Positions 38,054-48,440 are shown, numbered from the stretch's first letter. The stretch is DNA of 64,000 bases from Thioalkalivibrio sp. AKL19 (GCF_000420165.1 NZ_ATUK01000014.1:244787-308786), one strand, 5' to 3'. The notes: generated by a model not told the origin, from the letters alone. Translations and numbers: made by a program.

Positions 38054-39608
38054 ATGGGACAGTCCGGCTGGCTGATGGGCCTGATGGAATTCATGTCGCT
38101 GCTGTTCATCTTCGTGGTGGGCAGCATCATCGCCGCGTTGATGGTGCTCTACGCGATCGACCGGACCCAGCGAACCCAGGCGATCCGCCGCAACTATCCC
38201 GTCATCGGGCGGCTGCGCTACCTCCTGGAGCACCTCGTGCAAGTTCTTTCGCCAGTACTTCTTTGCCATGGACCGCGAAGAGCTGCCCTTCAACCGCGCC
38301 CAGCGCAGCTTTGTCTACCGCGCCGCGAAGGATCTGGATACCACCGCGAGCTTCGGCTCCACACGCGACCTCACGCCCACTGGCTCGGTGTTCTTCGTCA
38401 ACTGTCCCTTCCCCACCCTGGCGACCGACGCGGCCACCAGTGAACCCCTGGTCATCGGCCCGCACTGCTCCCATCCCTACGCGGCACCCTCGCTGTTCAA
38501 TATCTCCGGCATGAGCTACGGGGCCATCTCCAAACCCGCGGTGCAAGCCCTCTCACAGGGTGCCGCCCGAGCCGGCTGCTGGCTCAACACTGGCGAAGGG
38601 GGACTTTCGCCCTACCACCTGGAGGCCGGATGCGATCTCGTGTTCCAGATCGGCACAGCCAAGTACGGGGTGCGAACCCCGGACGGCCGCCTGGATCATG
38701 ACCGGCTAAGGGAGGTGGCCGCCCTGGCGCCGGTGCGCATGTTCGAGATCAAGCTGAGCCAGGGGGCCAAGCCCGGCAAGGGCGGCCTGCTGCCGGGGCG
38801 CAAGGTGACCGAGAAGGTCGCGCGGATTCGCGGCATCCCGGTCGGGCTCGACTCCATCAGCCCCAACCGTCACGTCGAGGTCGACAGCATCCCGGACCTG
38901 CTGGACCTGATCACGGAGGTGCGCACAACCACCGGCAAACCGACCGGTATCAAGTTCGTGGTCGGCGCCTACGGCTGGCTGGAGACCCTGTGCCGGGAGA
39001 TCCTCGAACGCGGCACCGCTTTCGCACCCGACTTCGTGACCGTGGACGGAGCGGACGGCGGTTCCGGCGCGGCCCCCGGAGCACTGATGGACAGCATGGG
39101 GCTGCCGCTGCGCGAGAGCCTGCCGATGGTCATCGACATCCTGGAGCGCTACGGGCTGCGCGAGCGGGTCCGGGTGATCGCCTCGGGCAAGCTGGTGACC
39201 CCAACCGACGTCGCCTGGGCGCTGTGCGTGGGGGCCGATTTCGCGGTGTCCGCGCGCGGCTTCATGTTCGCCCTCGGCTGCATCCAGTCCATGCAGTGCA
39301 ACAAGGACACCTGCCCCACCGGCATCACCACCCACAACCCCCGCCTTCAGCAGGGCCTGGACCCGGCCCACAAGTCGGTGCGCGTCGCCCACTACGTCCG
39401 CAACACCATCCACGAGGTCGAGGTGATCGCGCACTCCTGTGGCGTCCGCGAGCCCCGCGAACTGGAACGTTTCCACGCCCGCATCGTCGCCAGCCACGGC
39501 CAGTCCGTCCCGCTGGACGCGTTCTACCCCACACTGCGGGAAATCAACCAGGGCCGGGATGTCCGCCCCGGTGTGTCACGCACACAGCCCTCCGGCAATC
39601 GCGAATGA
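38054..39608 (+). pseudogene. FMN-binding glutamate-synthase-like gene, frameshifted
   Basis: The first frame (from ATG 38054) encodes a membrane span and the typical DRTQRTQAIRRNYPVIGRLR then YLLEHL. The rest continues in another frame as KFFRQYFFAMDREELPFNRA and on to 39608, with the GltB-like core (ISGMSYGAISKPAVQALSQG, FEIKLSQGAKPGKGG, DGADGGSGAAP, CNKDTCPTGI). The two join if one extra T near 38238 (CTCGTGCAAG instead of CTCGGCAAG) is removed. Apart from this the roughly 518-aa protein looks intact. It is either a recent inactivation, a sequence error, or two translated parts (restart at ATG 38268). The family's physiological role is poorly known. Confidence 0.8.
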
Positions 39609-39930
39609 CGCATGCCGGCAACGCGGCCGTACAGGGGCCCGAGAAGATCCCGGTTCACCGCCTCGCCGTTTTCGGGGTCGGCCACGACGGGGGTCGCCCC
39701 GGCCACCCCGGGCCAGTATTGTCTTTCCGCTGGAGCGCGCCTCGCGCGCACAACGCCTCGGACACATCCACCAGGGATCGGCGCCGGCAATACGACCTCC
39801 AGCGGTAACGGATCCGGTTCTCCTGTACCGGTGGGTGGACCACCGATCGCTCGCAGCCACCACAACGGAGCAGCCCCGTCCGCAAGCAAGGGGGACGAGC
39901 CCCCTTGTCTGCGGCCCTGGCGCGCCGGGC
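39609..39930. other. Intergenic gap between convergent genes, with terminator
   Basis: No gene is evident. A long hairpin CCGCAAGCAAGGGGG (39880-39894) / CCCCCTTGTCTGCGG (39900-39914) with two mismatched pairs lies 16 nt after the prsT stop and probably ends that minus-strand unit. The rest is GC-rich sequence without recognised signals. Confidence 0.55.
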
Positions 39931-42777
39931 TTACAGCCGATCGAGCAGGGCCTCGGCGTCCGCCCGTTCGGGGAACTGGTCATGCGTATCCAGCAGCCGG
40001 CGCAGACGCTCGGCAGCGGCGTCGTTCTGGCCCCGCTCGCTTTCCGCCCAGGCCAGGTGATACTGGATACCCGCATTGTCCGGTGCCAGCTCACTGGCAC
40101 GACCGAGGATTTCCGCAGCCTCGGCTGCCTCGCCGGCATGGATCAGAACCACGCCGAGGGTATCCAGTACCGGGGGCGCCTCCGGTGCCAGTTCGGCAGC
40201 GCGGCGGGCATGTTCCAGGGCCTCCCCGGTATCACTCTCGCGCAGCGCCCATGCCAGATTGTTGCGCGCGATCACGTCGTCGCCATCCTGCTCGACAATC
40301 TCGCGGTACGACACCACGGCGCCGGACGTGTCGCCCGTGGCCATCTGCTGCGCCGCGTAGATGTGACGGGTCGCCAGGTCCTGCGGGTGGTCGTCGAGCC
40401 AGTCTGCCAGCGTGGCCTGGCCGGCCTCGACATTGCCGGACTCGCGCTGGGCCCGGGCCAGCTCGTGCACCCAGTCCCGGCGCTGGTTACCCGCGTCCTC
40501 CAGGGCCGCCCGGTAGTGCTCCACGGCAGCTGTGGGGTCATCCCGCTGCAGGGCCGCGCGGCCCAGCAGGGCCTGGACCTCGCCACGGTCCTCGAAACGC
40601 TCCGCCAGACGCTGCAGGTGGGGCCGGGCATCGTCGGTACGCTCCTGATTGAGGAGACCACGGGCCAGGAGCACGCGTGCCCGGTAGTGGTCCGGCTGCC
40701 GCTCCAAAAGCTCGCGGAGCGTGGCCTCGGTCGCGCCCTCGTCGCCCGCCTGCGCATGCGCGCGGGCCAGAGCCAGGCGGAGGTTCACATTGTCCGGTGC
40801 CTGTTCGACGGCCTCCTCGAGGCTTGCGACAGCGGCATCGGGACGGTTGAGCGTCTGCTGGACATCCGCCAGCGCGTACAGCAGGTCGGGATTTCCGGGG
40901 TGATGTTCGCGGGCTGCCAGGAGCGTCTCCAGGGCCTGCTCCGTCTGCCCCCCCTGGAGCTGGATCTGGGCCATCATCAGATGCGGGGGCAGCATGCCGG
41001 GCTGGGAGTCAATGGTCACCCGCAACCAGCGGGCCGCGCCCTGATGATCACCATCCTGCAGGCTCATGTTGGCCAGCCGCTCCGCCGACCGGGCATGTCC
41101 CGGATGGCGTTCCTGGATACCCTCCAGGACCTCGCGTGCCGCCCCCCGATTGCCGGCCTGGAGCTCCAGGCCGGCCAGGTTCATCGCCACGGAGAGGTCA
41201 TCCGGGTCCAGCGCGACGCCCTCGCGGAAGGCTGCCCGGGCCTCGTCGATTCGCCCCAGCCCCATCAGGGCAGCCCCCTGCAGACTCAACGGTCCTGCCG
41301 CTTGCGGCTGCAATTCCTGCAGGCGCTGGGCGCGCTCCAGTGCCTCGTCATAGCGCCCCATCTGCAAGAGGTACAGCACCATGGTGGTATCCGCCTGCTG
41401 GACCGAGGCCTCGCCGCCGCCGGCGGAGCGCAGGGCCTCCAGACCTTCCTCGGTCTCGCCGCCCCGGAGCAGGGCCACCGCCAGGAGCTCCTGCAGGCCC
41501 TGTGATCCCGGACTCGAGGCTGCGGCGTCACGCAAGGCCTCGATCCCGGCGTCGGAATCGCCGGCAACCAGCAACAACCGCCCGCGCAGTTCGGCCATGT
41601 CGGCCGGGTCGCCGGTGTAGTCGCGGCTCACCCGCTCCACGAACTGCAGTGCGTCTTCCACACGCTCCTGCTCGAGATAGATCGCGGTCAGCGTGCGGAT
41701 ACCCTGCAGCGATCCCGGGCTCTCCTGCACATGACGGTTGAGGTTGTGTTCGGCCTGCTCCAGGTTGCCCAGACTGCGGTGCGCCAGCCCGAGGCCCAGC
41801 AGCGCCGGACTGTAGGCACGATTGCCCGCCAGCGCCTGTTCGAAACTCGCCCGCGCCTCGCCATGGCGCTCCTGCTGCATCAGGAGCATTCCGTCCAGAT
41901 AATGCACGCCCGGATGGGACGAGCCGCCCTGCTTGAGGCCGTCCACATCCGCCCGGGCACCCTCGTGGTCACCGGTGTTCAGGCGCACCATCGCACGCGC
42001 CATGTGATCGCGACCCGAGACCGGGCGTACCTCGATGGCCCGGCTGAAGGCCTCTTCCGCACCCTCCAGGTCGCCGGTTATGCGGCGAAACTCGCCGAGC
42101 AGGCTCCAGGCCTGCCCCAGCCCGGGCTCCAGGTCGAGCGCCTGTTCCAGGGACGCGATCGCGCTTTCGGCATCGCCGTCGGCCATCGACAGATGGGCAC
42201 GCGCCAGGGCCTGCAACGGCTCCTGTTCGCCCGCGCCGAGCCCCGCCAGCTCGCCTTCCACCGCGTCGCGTTCACCGACCGCCGCGAATGCGACGGCACG
42301 CAACGCATGCAGCCGCGGCCGCTCCTCGGCCGCCAGATCCTCCGGCACCTCCTGTGCGCGGATGCGTCCAAAATGATCAAGTGCGAACCAGGCCTCGGCC
42401 AGGGGCAGCGTGACCTGCGCCTCCGGGATCCCGAGCGACTGCGCCCGCTCCAGCTGACGGCGGGCCTCCTCGGGGTTGTCCAGTTGCAGGTACACCACCC
42501 CGAGGTGCCGCCGTGTGGCGGGGGCATCGGTGTTCAGTTGGAGGGCATTGCGGTACTCGATGCGGGCACCGCGGTAGTCACCCTGCTCCTGCAGGGCCTG
42601 GGCACGTTCGAGGTAATCCTGTTCGCTGGCCGACCCGATCTGGTCGCAGCCCGCCAGGCCCACACCGGTGGCCAGCACCACGGCCAGGGCCAGTGGCTTG
42701 AGCCGTCCATTCGGCATACGGCTGTGACGGGGCCGGGCAAGCCCGGGGCCTTGTTCTGTGTATCGGGTAGTCACCAT
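39931..42777 (-). CDS. prsT: PrsT-like TPR lipoprotein of the XrtA/PEP-CTERM system
   Basis: This 948-aa protein is made almost entirely of tetratricopeptide repeats (for example ALQEQGDYRGARIEYRNALQ near the N-terminus and further units to the end). A lipoprotein signal (LALAVVLATGVGLAGC) places it in the envelope. Length, repeats and its position right after prsR and prsK match the PEP-CTERM-associated TPR protein PrsT. ATG 42777 is chosen because GAGGAG lies 5 nt upstream; this leaves a 21-residue n-region before a second ATG at the classical signal start. It is thought to act in exopolysaccharide/PEP-CTERM export; the exact role is unknown. Confidence 0.85.
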   Translation of the reverse strand: MVTTRYTEQGPGLARPRHSRMPNGRLKPLALAVVLATGVGLAGCDQIGSASEQDYLERAQALQEQGDYRGARIEYRNALQLNTDAPATRRHLGVVYLQLDNPEEARRQLERAQSLGIPEAQVTLPLAEAWFALDHFGRIRAQEVPEDLAAEERPRLHALRAVAFAAVGERDAVEGELAGLGAGEQEPLQALARAHLSMADGDAESAIASLEQALDLEPGLGQAWSLLGEFRRITGDLEGAEEAFSRAIEVRPVSGRDHMARAMVRLNTGDHEGARADVDGLKQGGSSHPGVHYLDGMLLMQQERHGEARASFEQALAGNRAYSPALLGLGLAHRSLGNLEQAEHNLNRHVQESPGSLQGIRTLTAIYLEQERVEDALQFVERVSRDYTGDPADMAELRGRLLLVAGDSDAGIEALRDAAASSPGSQGLQELLAVALLRGGETEEGLEALRSAGGGEASVQQADTTMVLYLLQMGRYDEALERAQRLQELQPQAAGPLSLQGAALMGLGRIDEARAAFREGVALDPDDLSVAMNLAGLELQAGNRGAAREVLEGIQERHPGHARSAERLANMSLQDGDHQGAARWLRVTIDSQPGMLPPHLMMAQIQLQGGQTEQALETLLAAREHHPGNPDLLYALADVQQTLNRPDAAVASLEEAVEQAPDNVNLRLALARAHAQAGDEGATEATLRELLERQPDHYRARVLLARGLLNQERTDDARPHLQRLAERFEDRGEVQALLGRAALQRDDPTAAVEHYRAALEDAGNQRRDWVHELARAQRESGNVEAGQATLADWLDDHPQDLATRHIYAAQQMATGDTSGAVVSYREIVEQDGDDVIARNNLAWALRESDTGEALEHARRAAELAPEAPPVLDTLGVVLIHAGEAAEAAEILGRASELAPDNAGIQYHLAWAESERGQNDAAAERLRRLLDTHDQFPERADAEALLDRL

Positions 42778-42785
42778 GGTGCTCC

Positions 42786-44123
42786 TCATCTAAGCCCGTA
42801 CTTGTCGAGCAGGCCGTAGAGCGTTGGACGGGTAATGCCGAGCGTGTCGGCCGCCTGGGCGATGTTGCCGTTACAGCGGCCCATCGCCTTGATTACGGAT
42901 TGGTATTCGGCCCGGTCCCGGGCCTCGCGCAGACGTTCCGGTGGCGCGTCGTGGTCCCGGTCCTGGAGGCCGAGGTCTTCCGCGGTCACCAGGTTGCCGT
43001 CGGCCATGATCACGGCACGCCGGATCAGGTTCTCCATCTCGCGCACGTTACCGGGCCAGTTGTGGTTCTCGATCGCCCGCAGCGCGTCGGCGGTGAAGCC
43101 GCGGCGCGGCTTGCCCTGCTCGCGGGCAAAGCGTTCCAGCAGCGCGTGCGCGAGCAGGGTTGCGTCACCCGGGCGTTCGCGCACCGGCGGAATCTCGATC
43201 GCGATCTCGCTGATGCGATAGAAAAGATCCTCGCGAAAGTCGCCCTCCTTGATCAGGGCCTGGAGGTCCTGATTGGTGGCGCCGATGATGCGCACGTCCA
43301 CCGGGATCTCGTTGCGCCCACCCAGGCGCTCGACGGTGCGCTCCTGCAGGAAGCGCAGGAGCTTGGCCTGCAGGCTCTGCGGCAGGTCGCCGATCTCGTC
43401 CAGGAACAAGGTGCCCTTGTCGGCGTGCTCGATCTTGCCGATGGTCTGGCGGGTGGCGCCGGTAAAGGCGCCCTTCTCGTAGCCGAACAGTTCGCTTTCC
43501 AGGAGGTTTTCCGGGATGGCCGCGCAGTTGATCGCGACGAACCGTTCCCTGGCGCGGTTGCTGAAATCGTGGACGGCGCGTGCCAGGACCTCCTTGCCGG
43601 TTCCGCTGTCGCCCAGCAGCAGTACGGTCGCATCGGAGGGCGCCACACGCTCCACCATGCGGCAGACCTGCAGCATGCGCGGGTCCGACGTGATGATCCC
43701 GGACAACGAAGAGGTGCTGCCCCGGGCCAGGCGGCGATTCTCGTCCTCGAGTTCGTACAGGCGCGCGGCGCGATCCACGATCAGCCGCAGAAGCTCGGCG
43801 TCCACGGGCTTGATGTAGAAGTCGTAGGCACCCAGCGCGACGGCCTTCAGTGCGTTCTCGCGATCGTCGTTTCCGGTGACCACGATCACCTTGGCACCGG
43901 GATTGAACGCCAGGATCTCCTCCAGCAGCGCGAGGCCCTCGGTGGCGTTGGCGGGATCCGGTGGCAGGCCGAGATCCAGCGTGATCAACTCGGGCTCGTG
44001 CCGGCGCATGTGAGCCATTGCGCTGGCACGATCCTGGGCCTGGAGGATCTCGTAGCCGTCCAGGCACCAGCGCAACTGGCTTTGCAGGCCTGCGTCATCC
44101 TCGACAATCAGAAGCTTGAGCAT
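42786..44123 (-). CDS. prsR: PrsR, sigma-54-dependent response regulator of the PEP-CTERM system
   Basis: This 445-aa regulator has a receiver domain (LLIVEDDAGLQSQL; acceptor Asp50 in LITLDLGLPP), an AAA+ domain with GDSGTGKE (171-178) and GAFTGA (218-223), and a Fis-type HTH (NIAQAADTLGITRPTLYGLL). The YDFYIKPVDAELLRLIVDRA linker is typical of PrsR. It should be phosphorylated by PrsK and activate sigma-54 promoters of PEP-CTERM genes. ATG 44123 has GGAG just upstream; an ATG three codons earlier is also possible. Confidence 0.9.
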   Translation of the reverse strand: MLKLLIVEDDAGLQSQLRWCLDGYEILQAQDRASAMAHMRRHEPELITLDLGLPPDPANATEGLALLEEILAFNPGAKVIVVTGNDDRENALKAVALGAYDFYIKPVDAELLRLIVDRAARLYELEDENRRLARGSTSSLSGIITSDPRMLQVCRMVERVAPSDATVLLLGDSGTGKEVLARAVHDFSNRARERFVAINCAAIPENLLESELFGYEKGAFTGATRQTIGKIEHADKGTLFLDEIGDLPQSLQAKLLRFLQERTVERLGGRNEIPVDVRIIGATNQDLQALIKEGDFREDLFYRISEIAIEIPPVRERPGDATLLAHALLERFAREQGKPRRGFTADALRAIENHNWPGNVREMENLIRRAVIMADGNLVTAEDLGLQDRDHDAPPERLREARDRAEYQSVIKAMGRCNGNIAQAADTLGITRPTLYGLLDKYGLR

Positions 44124-44184
44124 CGACTCCATTACTTTGTACCCGGCCCCGGGAGGACGTGATGGTGAACGGCACGAAGGATGA

Positions 44185-46236
44185 TCATGTGGCGTACTGC
44201 GGCAGGCGCAGCGTGAAGGCGGTACCTTCGCCAACGCGGCTGGATACATCGATCCGCCCACCCATCCGGACCACCAGGTCCCGGGCCTCGTACAGGCCAA
44301 TGCCCATGCCGGCGTTTCCCTTGGTGGTCTGGAACGGGCGGAACAGCCGCCGACGAACGAAGTCCTCGTCCATCCCCGCCCCGTTATCCTCGATTTCGAT
44401 GATGGCCCATTGGTCCCGGGTTTTCAGGGTCAAGGTTATATCGCCGTTATCCGCTGTAGCCTCCTGTGCATTACGCACCAGGTGCAGCAGCACATTCCGC
44501 AGTGCATCGCGGTTTCCGAGGACTTCCGCCGGCGCCTCGATCGACACCCTCGGCAGCGGCCGAACCTCGCCGCTGTCACGGGCAACCTCGTCCAGCAGGG
44601 TATCCATCTGGATGGACTGACGCGGGCTGTCGGCACCCGGCTGCGCCTTGCGCAGCTGGGCCAGGGTGCGTTCCAGGCGGTCACGTGCATGGCCGACGGT
44701 ACGGAAGGCATCCGCCACGAACTCGGGGTTGTCGCGGTGGCGCTCGGCGTTGGCACTGATCAGGGACAGCTGGGCCGAGACATTCTTGAGGTCGTGGACC
44801 AGAAACGCCGCCAGCCGGTGAAAGGTCTCGAACTGGCGTGCCTCCAGCAATGCCTCGTCGGTCTGCACCAGAGCCACGTAGACCGCCAGCTGGCGGCCCG
44901 CGGTCTTCAGCAGGTCGCGCTCCTCCCAGTCGATGCGGTGTCGCGCGCGTGGCTGGGCGAGCACGACAAAGCCCTCCAGGCCGTCACTTTTCAGCAACGG
45001 CACCACCGCCCAGTGGCGCGGGTTCTCGACCAGCCAGTCCGGTAACACGAGCCCGTGATAGAACGCCGGATCACGGCGAAACTCGTCGATGTCGATGACC
45101 CATCCGGACTGCGTCAGAAACACCACGAGCGGGTCGTCCGGTTCCAGCGCCGGGTACTCCGGCTCGCCCAGATTCAGCACCCCGTCGAGGGCAAAGGTGC
45201 CATCGTCCCGCCGGACCCAGAGCAACCCCCCGGGGCTTTCGACCAGTTCGCCGATGGCCTGGATGGCCCGCTGCCGGAACGGGGTCTCGTGATCCGTCTG
45301 TGCCAGGGTGCCGGTAAAGCGCAGCCACTCCTGGCGGTAGTCGTAGCGGTAGTTGAAGAAGTGCTTGGCCAGCCAGACACGCAACTGGGCACGCACGCTG
45401 CCGGAAAAGAGCACGATCGCCAGCAGCAGGACGGCCCCGAACAAAAGGGTGACCTGCAGTAACGCGCCCAGTTCGCCCCCGTGGTGGCGCAGATAGTAGC
45501 CCGCACCCCCGACCGCCAGCAGATAAAGTCCGGCCCCGAACAGCGACGCGGTGTGAAACAGCAGGTGGCGGGAAACCGTGGGCCCCTCGCGCTGGGGCAA
45601 ACGCCGGCTCATCGCCACCGCCAGCAACGGGACGACCAGGGCGTTGACGAACCCGCGGGCCTGCCAGGACGGGCTGTCGATCGTCTGGAACAGGACCAGG
45701 TCCGCGAACAGGAACAGATCAAACGCGAACAGGCCACCCAGCCCCAGGCACAGGAACTTGATCTCCCAGCGATTCTGCGGCGGCGTGTTGCGGTAGACCT
45801 GCTCCACCAGCACGAGCCCGGCAATCGCCATCAACAGGGTTGCGAGCCCGGGCCAGATCGCACCCAGCAACTGCGGCCACAGCATCGGCACCAGCATGAA
45901 CAGCAGGAAGGCCGCGACCGCGCTGGCCCATCCGCGCAACGCCCGCGGCTCGACTCCGGGGCGACTCCCGCTGCCCGCCAGCAGGGCCAGCAGCAGCGCA
46001 AACCAGCCCGCATTGCGCGCCACCTCCATCACGCCACCGGAGAGCGCGGCGCTGGTGCCGTAGTGCCAGGCGAGAAAGGCCAGATACCCGGCCCATGCCA
46101 CCGACAACAGCGCGGCAAGCACCACCCAGAGGCCCGAAGGCCGGTTACGCCAGCGCACCAGGGTCACGACCGCCAGGATCAGGAACGCAAGCGCCGCCGT
46201 CAGATAGCTGATCGCGGCAAGGGGAACACTCATCAT
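44185..46236 (-). CDS. prsK: PrsK, membrane histidine kinase of the PEP-CTERM system
   Basis: This kinase of about 683 aa has many N-terminal membrane spans (YLTAALAFLILAVVTLVRW, VVLAALLSVAWAGYLAFLAW and others to about residue 290), a GAF-like segment, and a C-terminal kinase core: FLVHDLKNVSAQLSLI (phospho-acceptor His), LVRNAQEATADNG, IEDNGAGM and AGMGIGLYEARDLV. The multispan N-terminus plus a cytoplasmic GAF matches PrsK. It precedes prsR by 61 nt. Start at 46236 or 46233; the ribosome site is weak. Confidence 0.9.
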   Translation of the reverse strand: MMSVPLAAISYLTAALAFLILAVVTLVRWRNRPSGLWVVLAALLSVAWAGYLAFLAWHYGTSAALSGGVMEVARNAGWFALLLALLAGSGSRPGVEPRALRGWASAVAAFLLFMLVPMLWPQLLGAIWPGLATLLMAIAGLVLVEQVYRNTPPQNRWEIKFLCLGLGGLFAFDLFLFADLVLFQTIDSPSWQARGFVNALVVPLLAVAMSRRLPQREGPTVSRHLLFHTASLFGAGLYLLAVGGAGYYLRHHGGELGALLQVTLLFGAVLLLAIVLFSGSVRAQLRVWLAKHFFNYRYDYRQEWLRFTGTLAQTDHETPFRQRAIQAIGELVESPGGLLWVRRDDGTFALDGVLNLGEPEYPALEPDDPLVVFLTQSGWVIDIDEFRRDPAFYHGLVLPDWLVENPRHWAVVPLLKSDGLEGFVVLAQPRARHRIDWEERDLLKTAGRQLAVYVALVQTDEALLEARQFETFHRLAAFLVHDLKNVSAQLSLISANAERHRDNPEFVADAFRTVGHARDRLERTLAQLRKAQPGADSPRQSIQMDTLLDEVARDSGEVRPLPRVSIEAPAEVLGNRDALRNVLLHLVRNAQEATADNGDITLTLKTRDQWAIIEIEDNGAGMDEDFVRRRLFRPFQTTKGNAGMGIGLYEARDLVVRMGGRIDVSSRVGEGTAFTLRLPQYAT

Positions 46237-46243
46237 CGCGATA

Positions 46244-47638
46244 TCAGCGGGCACCGCGTCCGAACAATACGACCTTGACCGTCTCGAACAGGATCAGGAT
46301 GTCCAGAAACAGGGTGTGATTCTTCACGTAGTACAGGTCGTACTGCAGTTTCTGCCGTGCATCCTCGACCGAGGCCCCGTAGGGATACCGCACCTGGGCC
46401 CAGCCGGTGATGCCCGGCCGGATGGTGTGGCGCGCCGGGAAATAGGGGATCTCCTCGGTCAGCTGCTCGACGAACATCGGACGCTCCGGGCGCGGCCCGA
46501 CAAACGACATGCTGCCCTCGAATACGTTGATCACCTGCGGCAGTTCGTCGATGCGCAGCTTGCGAATGATGCGCCCCACGCGGGTAATGCGATCGTCGTC
46601 GGACACGGCCCAGCGCGCGACGCCATCCATCTCGGCATCCTCGCGCATGCTGCGGAACTTGCAGACCTCGAACGGTACATTTCCCAGCCCCACGCGGGTC
46701 TGCCAGTAGAACACCGGGCCGCGACTCTCCAGCTTGACGGCCAGGGCCGTCGCCAGCATCACCGGCAGGGTTGCCAGCAGCAGGGTGGCGCTGGCCAACA
46801 CATCGAACGTCCGCTTGACGGCGCTGCGCGTCCAGTGCTGCCGGAAGCCCTCGCCGAAGATCAGCCAGCTGGCATTCAGTGAATCCAGCTGCACCCGCTG
46901 TTGTTCGCGCTCGAAAAAGCTCGACAGGTCGGTAACGGCCACTCCATTCAGCTTGCACTCGAGCAACTGCCGGATCGGCAGGTTACCGCGGCGATTGCGG
47001 ATCGCGACCACGATCTCGTGCGCCCGGTACTCGCGCGCCAGGTCCAGCAGACTCGCGTCCGGCCCGAGCTGCAGGGGATACCCATGGCCCAGCGGGCAAT
47101 CCTTCTCGCCGTCGGTCGCGATGTATCCGAGAACCCGGTACGGCAGGTCTTCGGGCGGCTTGTCCGGATGGATGGTCTCGATCGCGCAGGCCCGACTCCC
47201 GGTACCCAGTACCAGGACCCGGCGCTTGAACGCATCCGCCTCGGAAAAGTTGCACCAGAGGGTGCGCTCGGCGACCAGGCCGGTCAGCAACAGCAGCACG
47301 CCGCCACCCACGGCCGTCGGCGAGAACAGCGCCGCCGGCACGATGGCGCCGTAGGCCAGCAGCACCCCGCCAACCACCAGGATCGCCGGGACCAGGCGCA
47401 GCAGGGACCGCGGGATGCTGCGGGTCGCGAGGTAATCGGACTCGTACAGCCCGGCCAGGGTGAGGACCACCAGGACGATCAGCGTCGCCGCCATCAATTC
47501 GGGATCCAGCAGGCTCAGGGCCTCCGGCTGGAAGGGAGGCAGGCTCAACACCAGATACAGGCACAGATACGCGACCAACAACTCCGCGGCCGCGAGCATC
47601 AGGACGCGGCGGCGAATGTAGTGGCCAAAGATGCGCAC
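46244..47638 (-). CDS. TIGR03013-type sugar transferase of the XrtA/PEP-CTERM locus
   Basis: This 464-aa polyprenyl-phosphate sugar phosphotransferase has four or five N-terminal spans, a CoA-binding-like Rossmann region (RRVLVLGTGSRACAIETI) and the C-terminal bacterial sugar transferase domain (KRTFDVLASATLLLATLPVM, CKFRSMREDAEMDG, INVFEGSMSFVGPRPERP, RPGITGWAQVRYPYG). It starts repeat-unit synthesis on the undecaprenyl carrier at the inner membrane. It lies 7 nt before prsK. Confidence 0.9.
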   Translation of the reverse strand: MRIFGHYIRRRVLMLAAAELLVAYLCLYLVLSLPPFQPEALSLLDPELMAATLIVLVVLTLAGLYESDYLATRSIPRSLLRLVPAILVVGGVLLAYGAIVPAALFSPTAVGGGVLLLLTGLVAERTLWCNFSEADAFKRRVLVLGTGSRACAIETIHPDKPPEDLPYRVLGYIATDGEKDCPLGHGYPLQLGPDASLLDLAREYRAHEIVVAIRNRRGNLPIRQLLECKLNGVAVTDLSSFFEREQQRVQLDSLNASWLIFGEGFRQHWTRSAVKRTFDVLASATLLLATLPVMLATALAVKLESRGPVFYWQTRVGLGNVPFEVCKFRSMREDAEMDGVARWAVSDDDRITRVGRIIRKLRIDELPQVINVFEGSMSFVGPRPERPMFVEQLTEEIPYFPARHTIRPGITGWAQVRYPYGASVEDARQKLQYDLYYVKNHTLFLDILILFETVKVVLFGRGAR

Positions 47639-47792
47639 GGCTAGCCCCCTCGCCGAGGCGCGTGCACAGGGGGTTTGTTCGTCCTTGTCAGGGGATCCAT
47701 TACCACCGTCCCCGATCCCGTTGCCTGGGAGTGGTTGCCCCCGGACGGACCCTCAAGCCCGCCCGGGACACAACGCAACCCGCCCGGGGTCG

Positions 47793-48440
47793 TCAGAAGC
47801 GTCGTTCCGGAATGATCAACGTGTCGCCGGGCAGCATGTCCACGTTGGCCGAGATATCGCCGCCGTTAACGAGATCGTCCAGGCGTACGCGGTACTGCTG
47901 GCGCTCGCCGTTCTCGTGGCGCACGATCACCGCGCGATTGCCCGCCGCGAAGTCCGTGATACCGCCCACGGCAATCATCACGTCCATCACGCTCATGTCC
48001 TCGCGGTATTGCAGCGCCTGCGGCTCCGCGGCCTGCCCGATCACCCGGACCTGGCGGTTATAGGGCCCGGCAAAGCCAGTCACGATCACGGTCACGATCG
48101 GATCGCGCAGGAAGCGGGAAAGCTCTTCCTCCATCGCGCGCGCCAGCTCCGTGGGCGTCTGGCCGCTGGCCTGAACATCCTCGACCAGCGGGGTCGTGAT
48201 CTGCCCGTCGGGCCGCACCGCCACACTGGTGGAGAGATCCGGGTTGCCGCGCACGGCCACCTGCAGGGAGTCGCCGGGACCGATGATGTACTGCTCGATC
48301 ACCGTGCGTTCGATGGAGGTCGGGGCCTCCGGGTAATCCGTCGTGGCACAGCCAGCCAGCAGCATGGCCGGCAGCAGGATGACGAAGCCGAACCTTGGCC
48401 CGGACTTCGACCCGGCCTTTGGAGCATTGATCAGGGACAT
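47793..48440 (-). CDS. Polysaccharide export outer-membrane lipoprotein (EpsE/Wza-like)
   Basis: This 215-aa lipoprotein has a lipobox LLAGC after a short signal, a Poly_export domain (IIGPGDSLQVAVRGNPDLS, AVRPDGQITTPLVEDVQASG) and an SLBB-type segment (VRVIGQAAEPQALQYREDM, DTLIIPERRF). Its length matches the XrtA-associated export protein. ATG 48440 has GGGGGAG 5 nt upstream. It is upstream of the sugar transferase on the same strand, separated by 154 bp. Confidence 0.9.
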   Translation of the reverse strand: MSLINAPKAGSKSGPRFGFVILLPAMLLAGCATTDYPEAPTSIERTVIEQYIIGPGDSLQVAVRGNPDLSTSVAVRPDGQITTPLVEDVQASGQTPTELARAMEEELSRFLRDPIVTVIVTGFAGPYNRQVRVIGQAAEPQALQYREDMSVMDVMIAVGGITDFAAGNRAVIVRHENGERQQYRVRLDDLVNGGDISANVDMLPGDTLIIPERRF

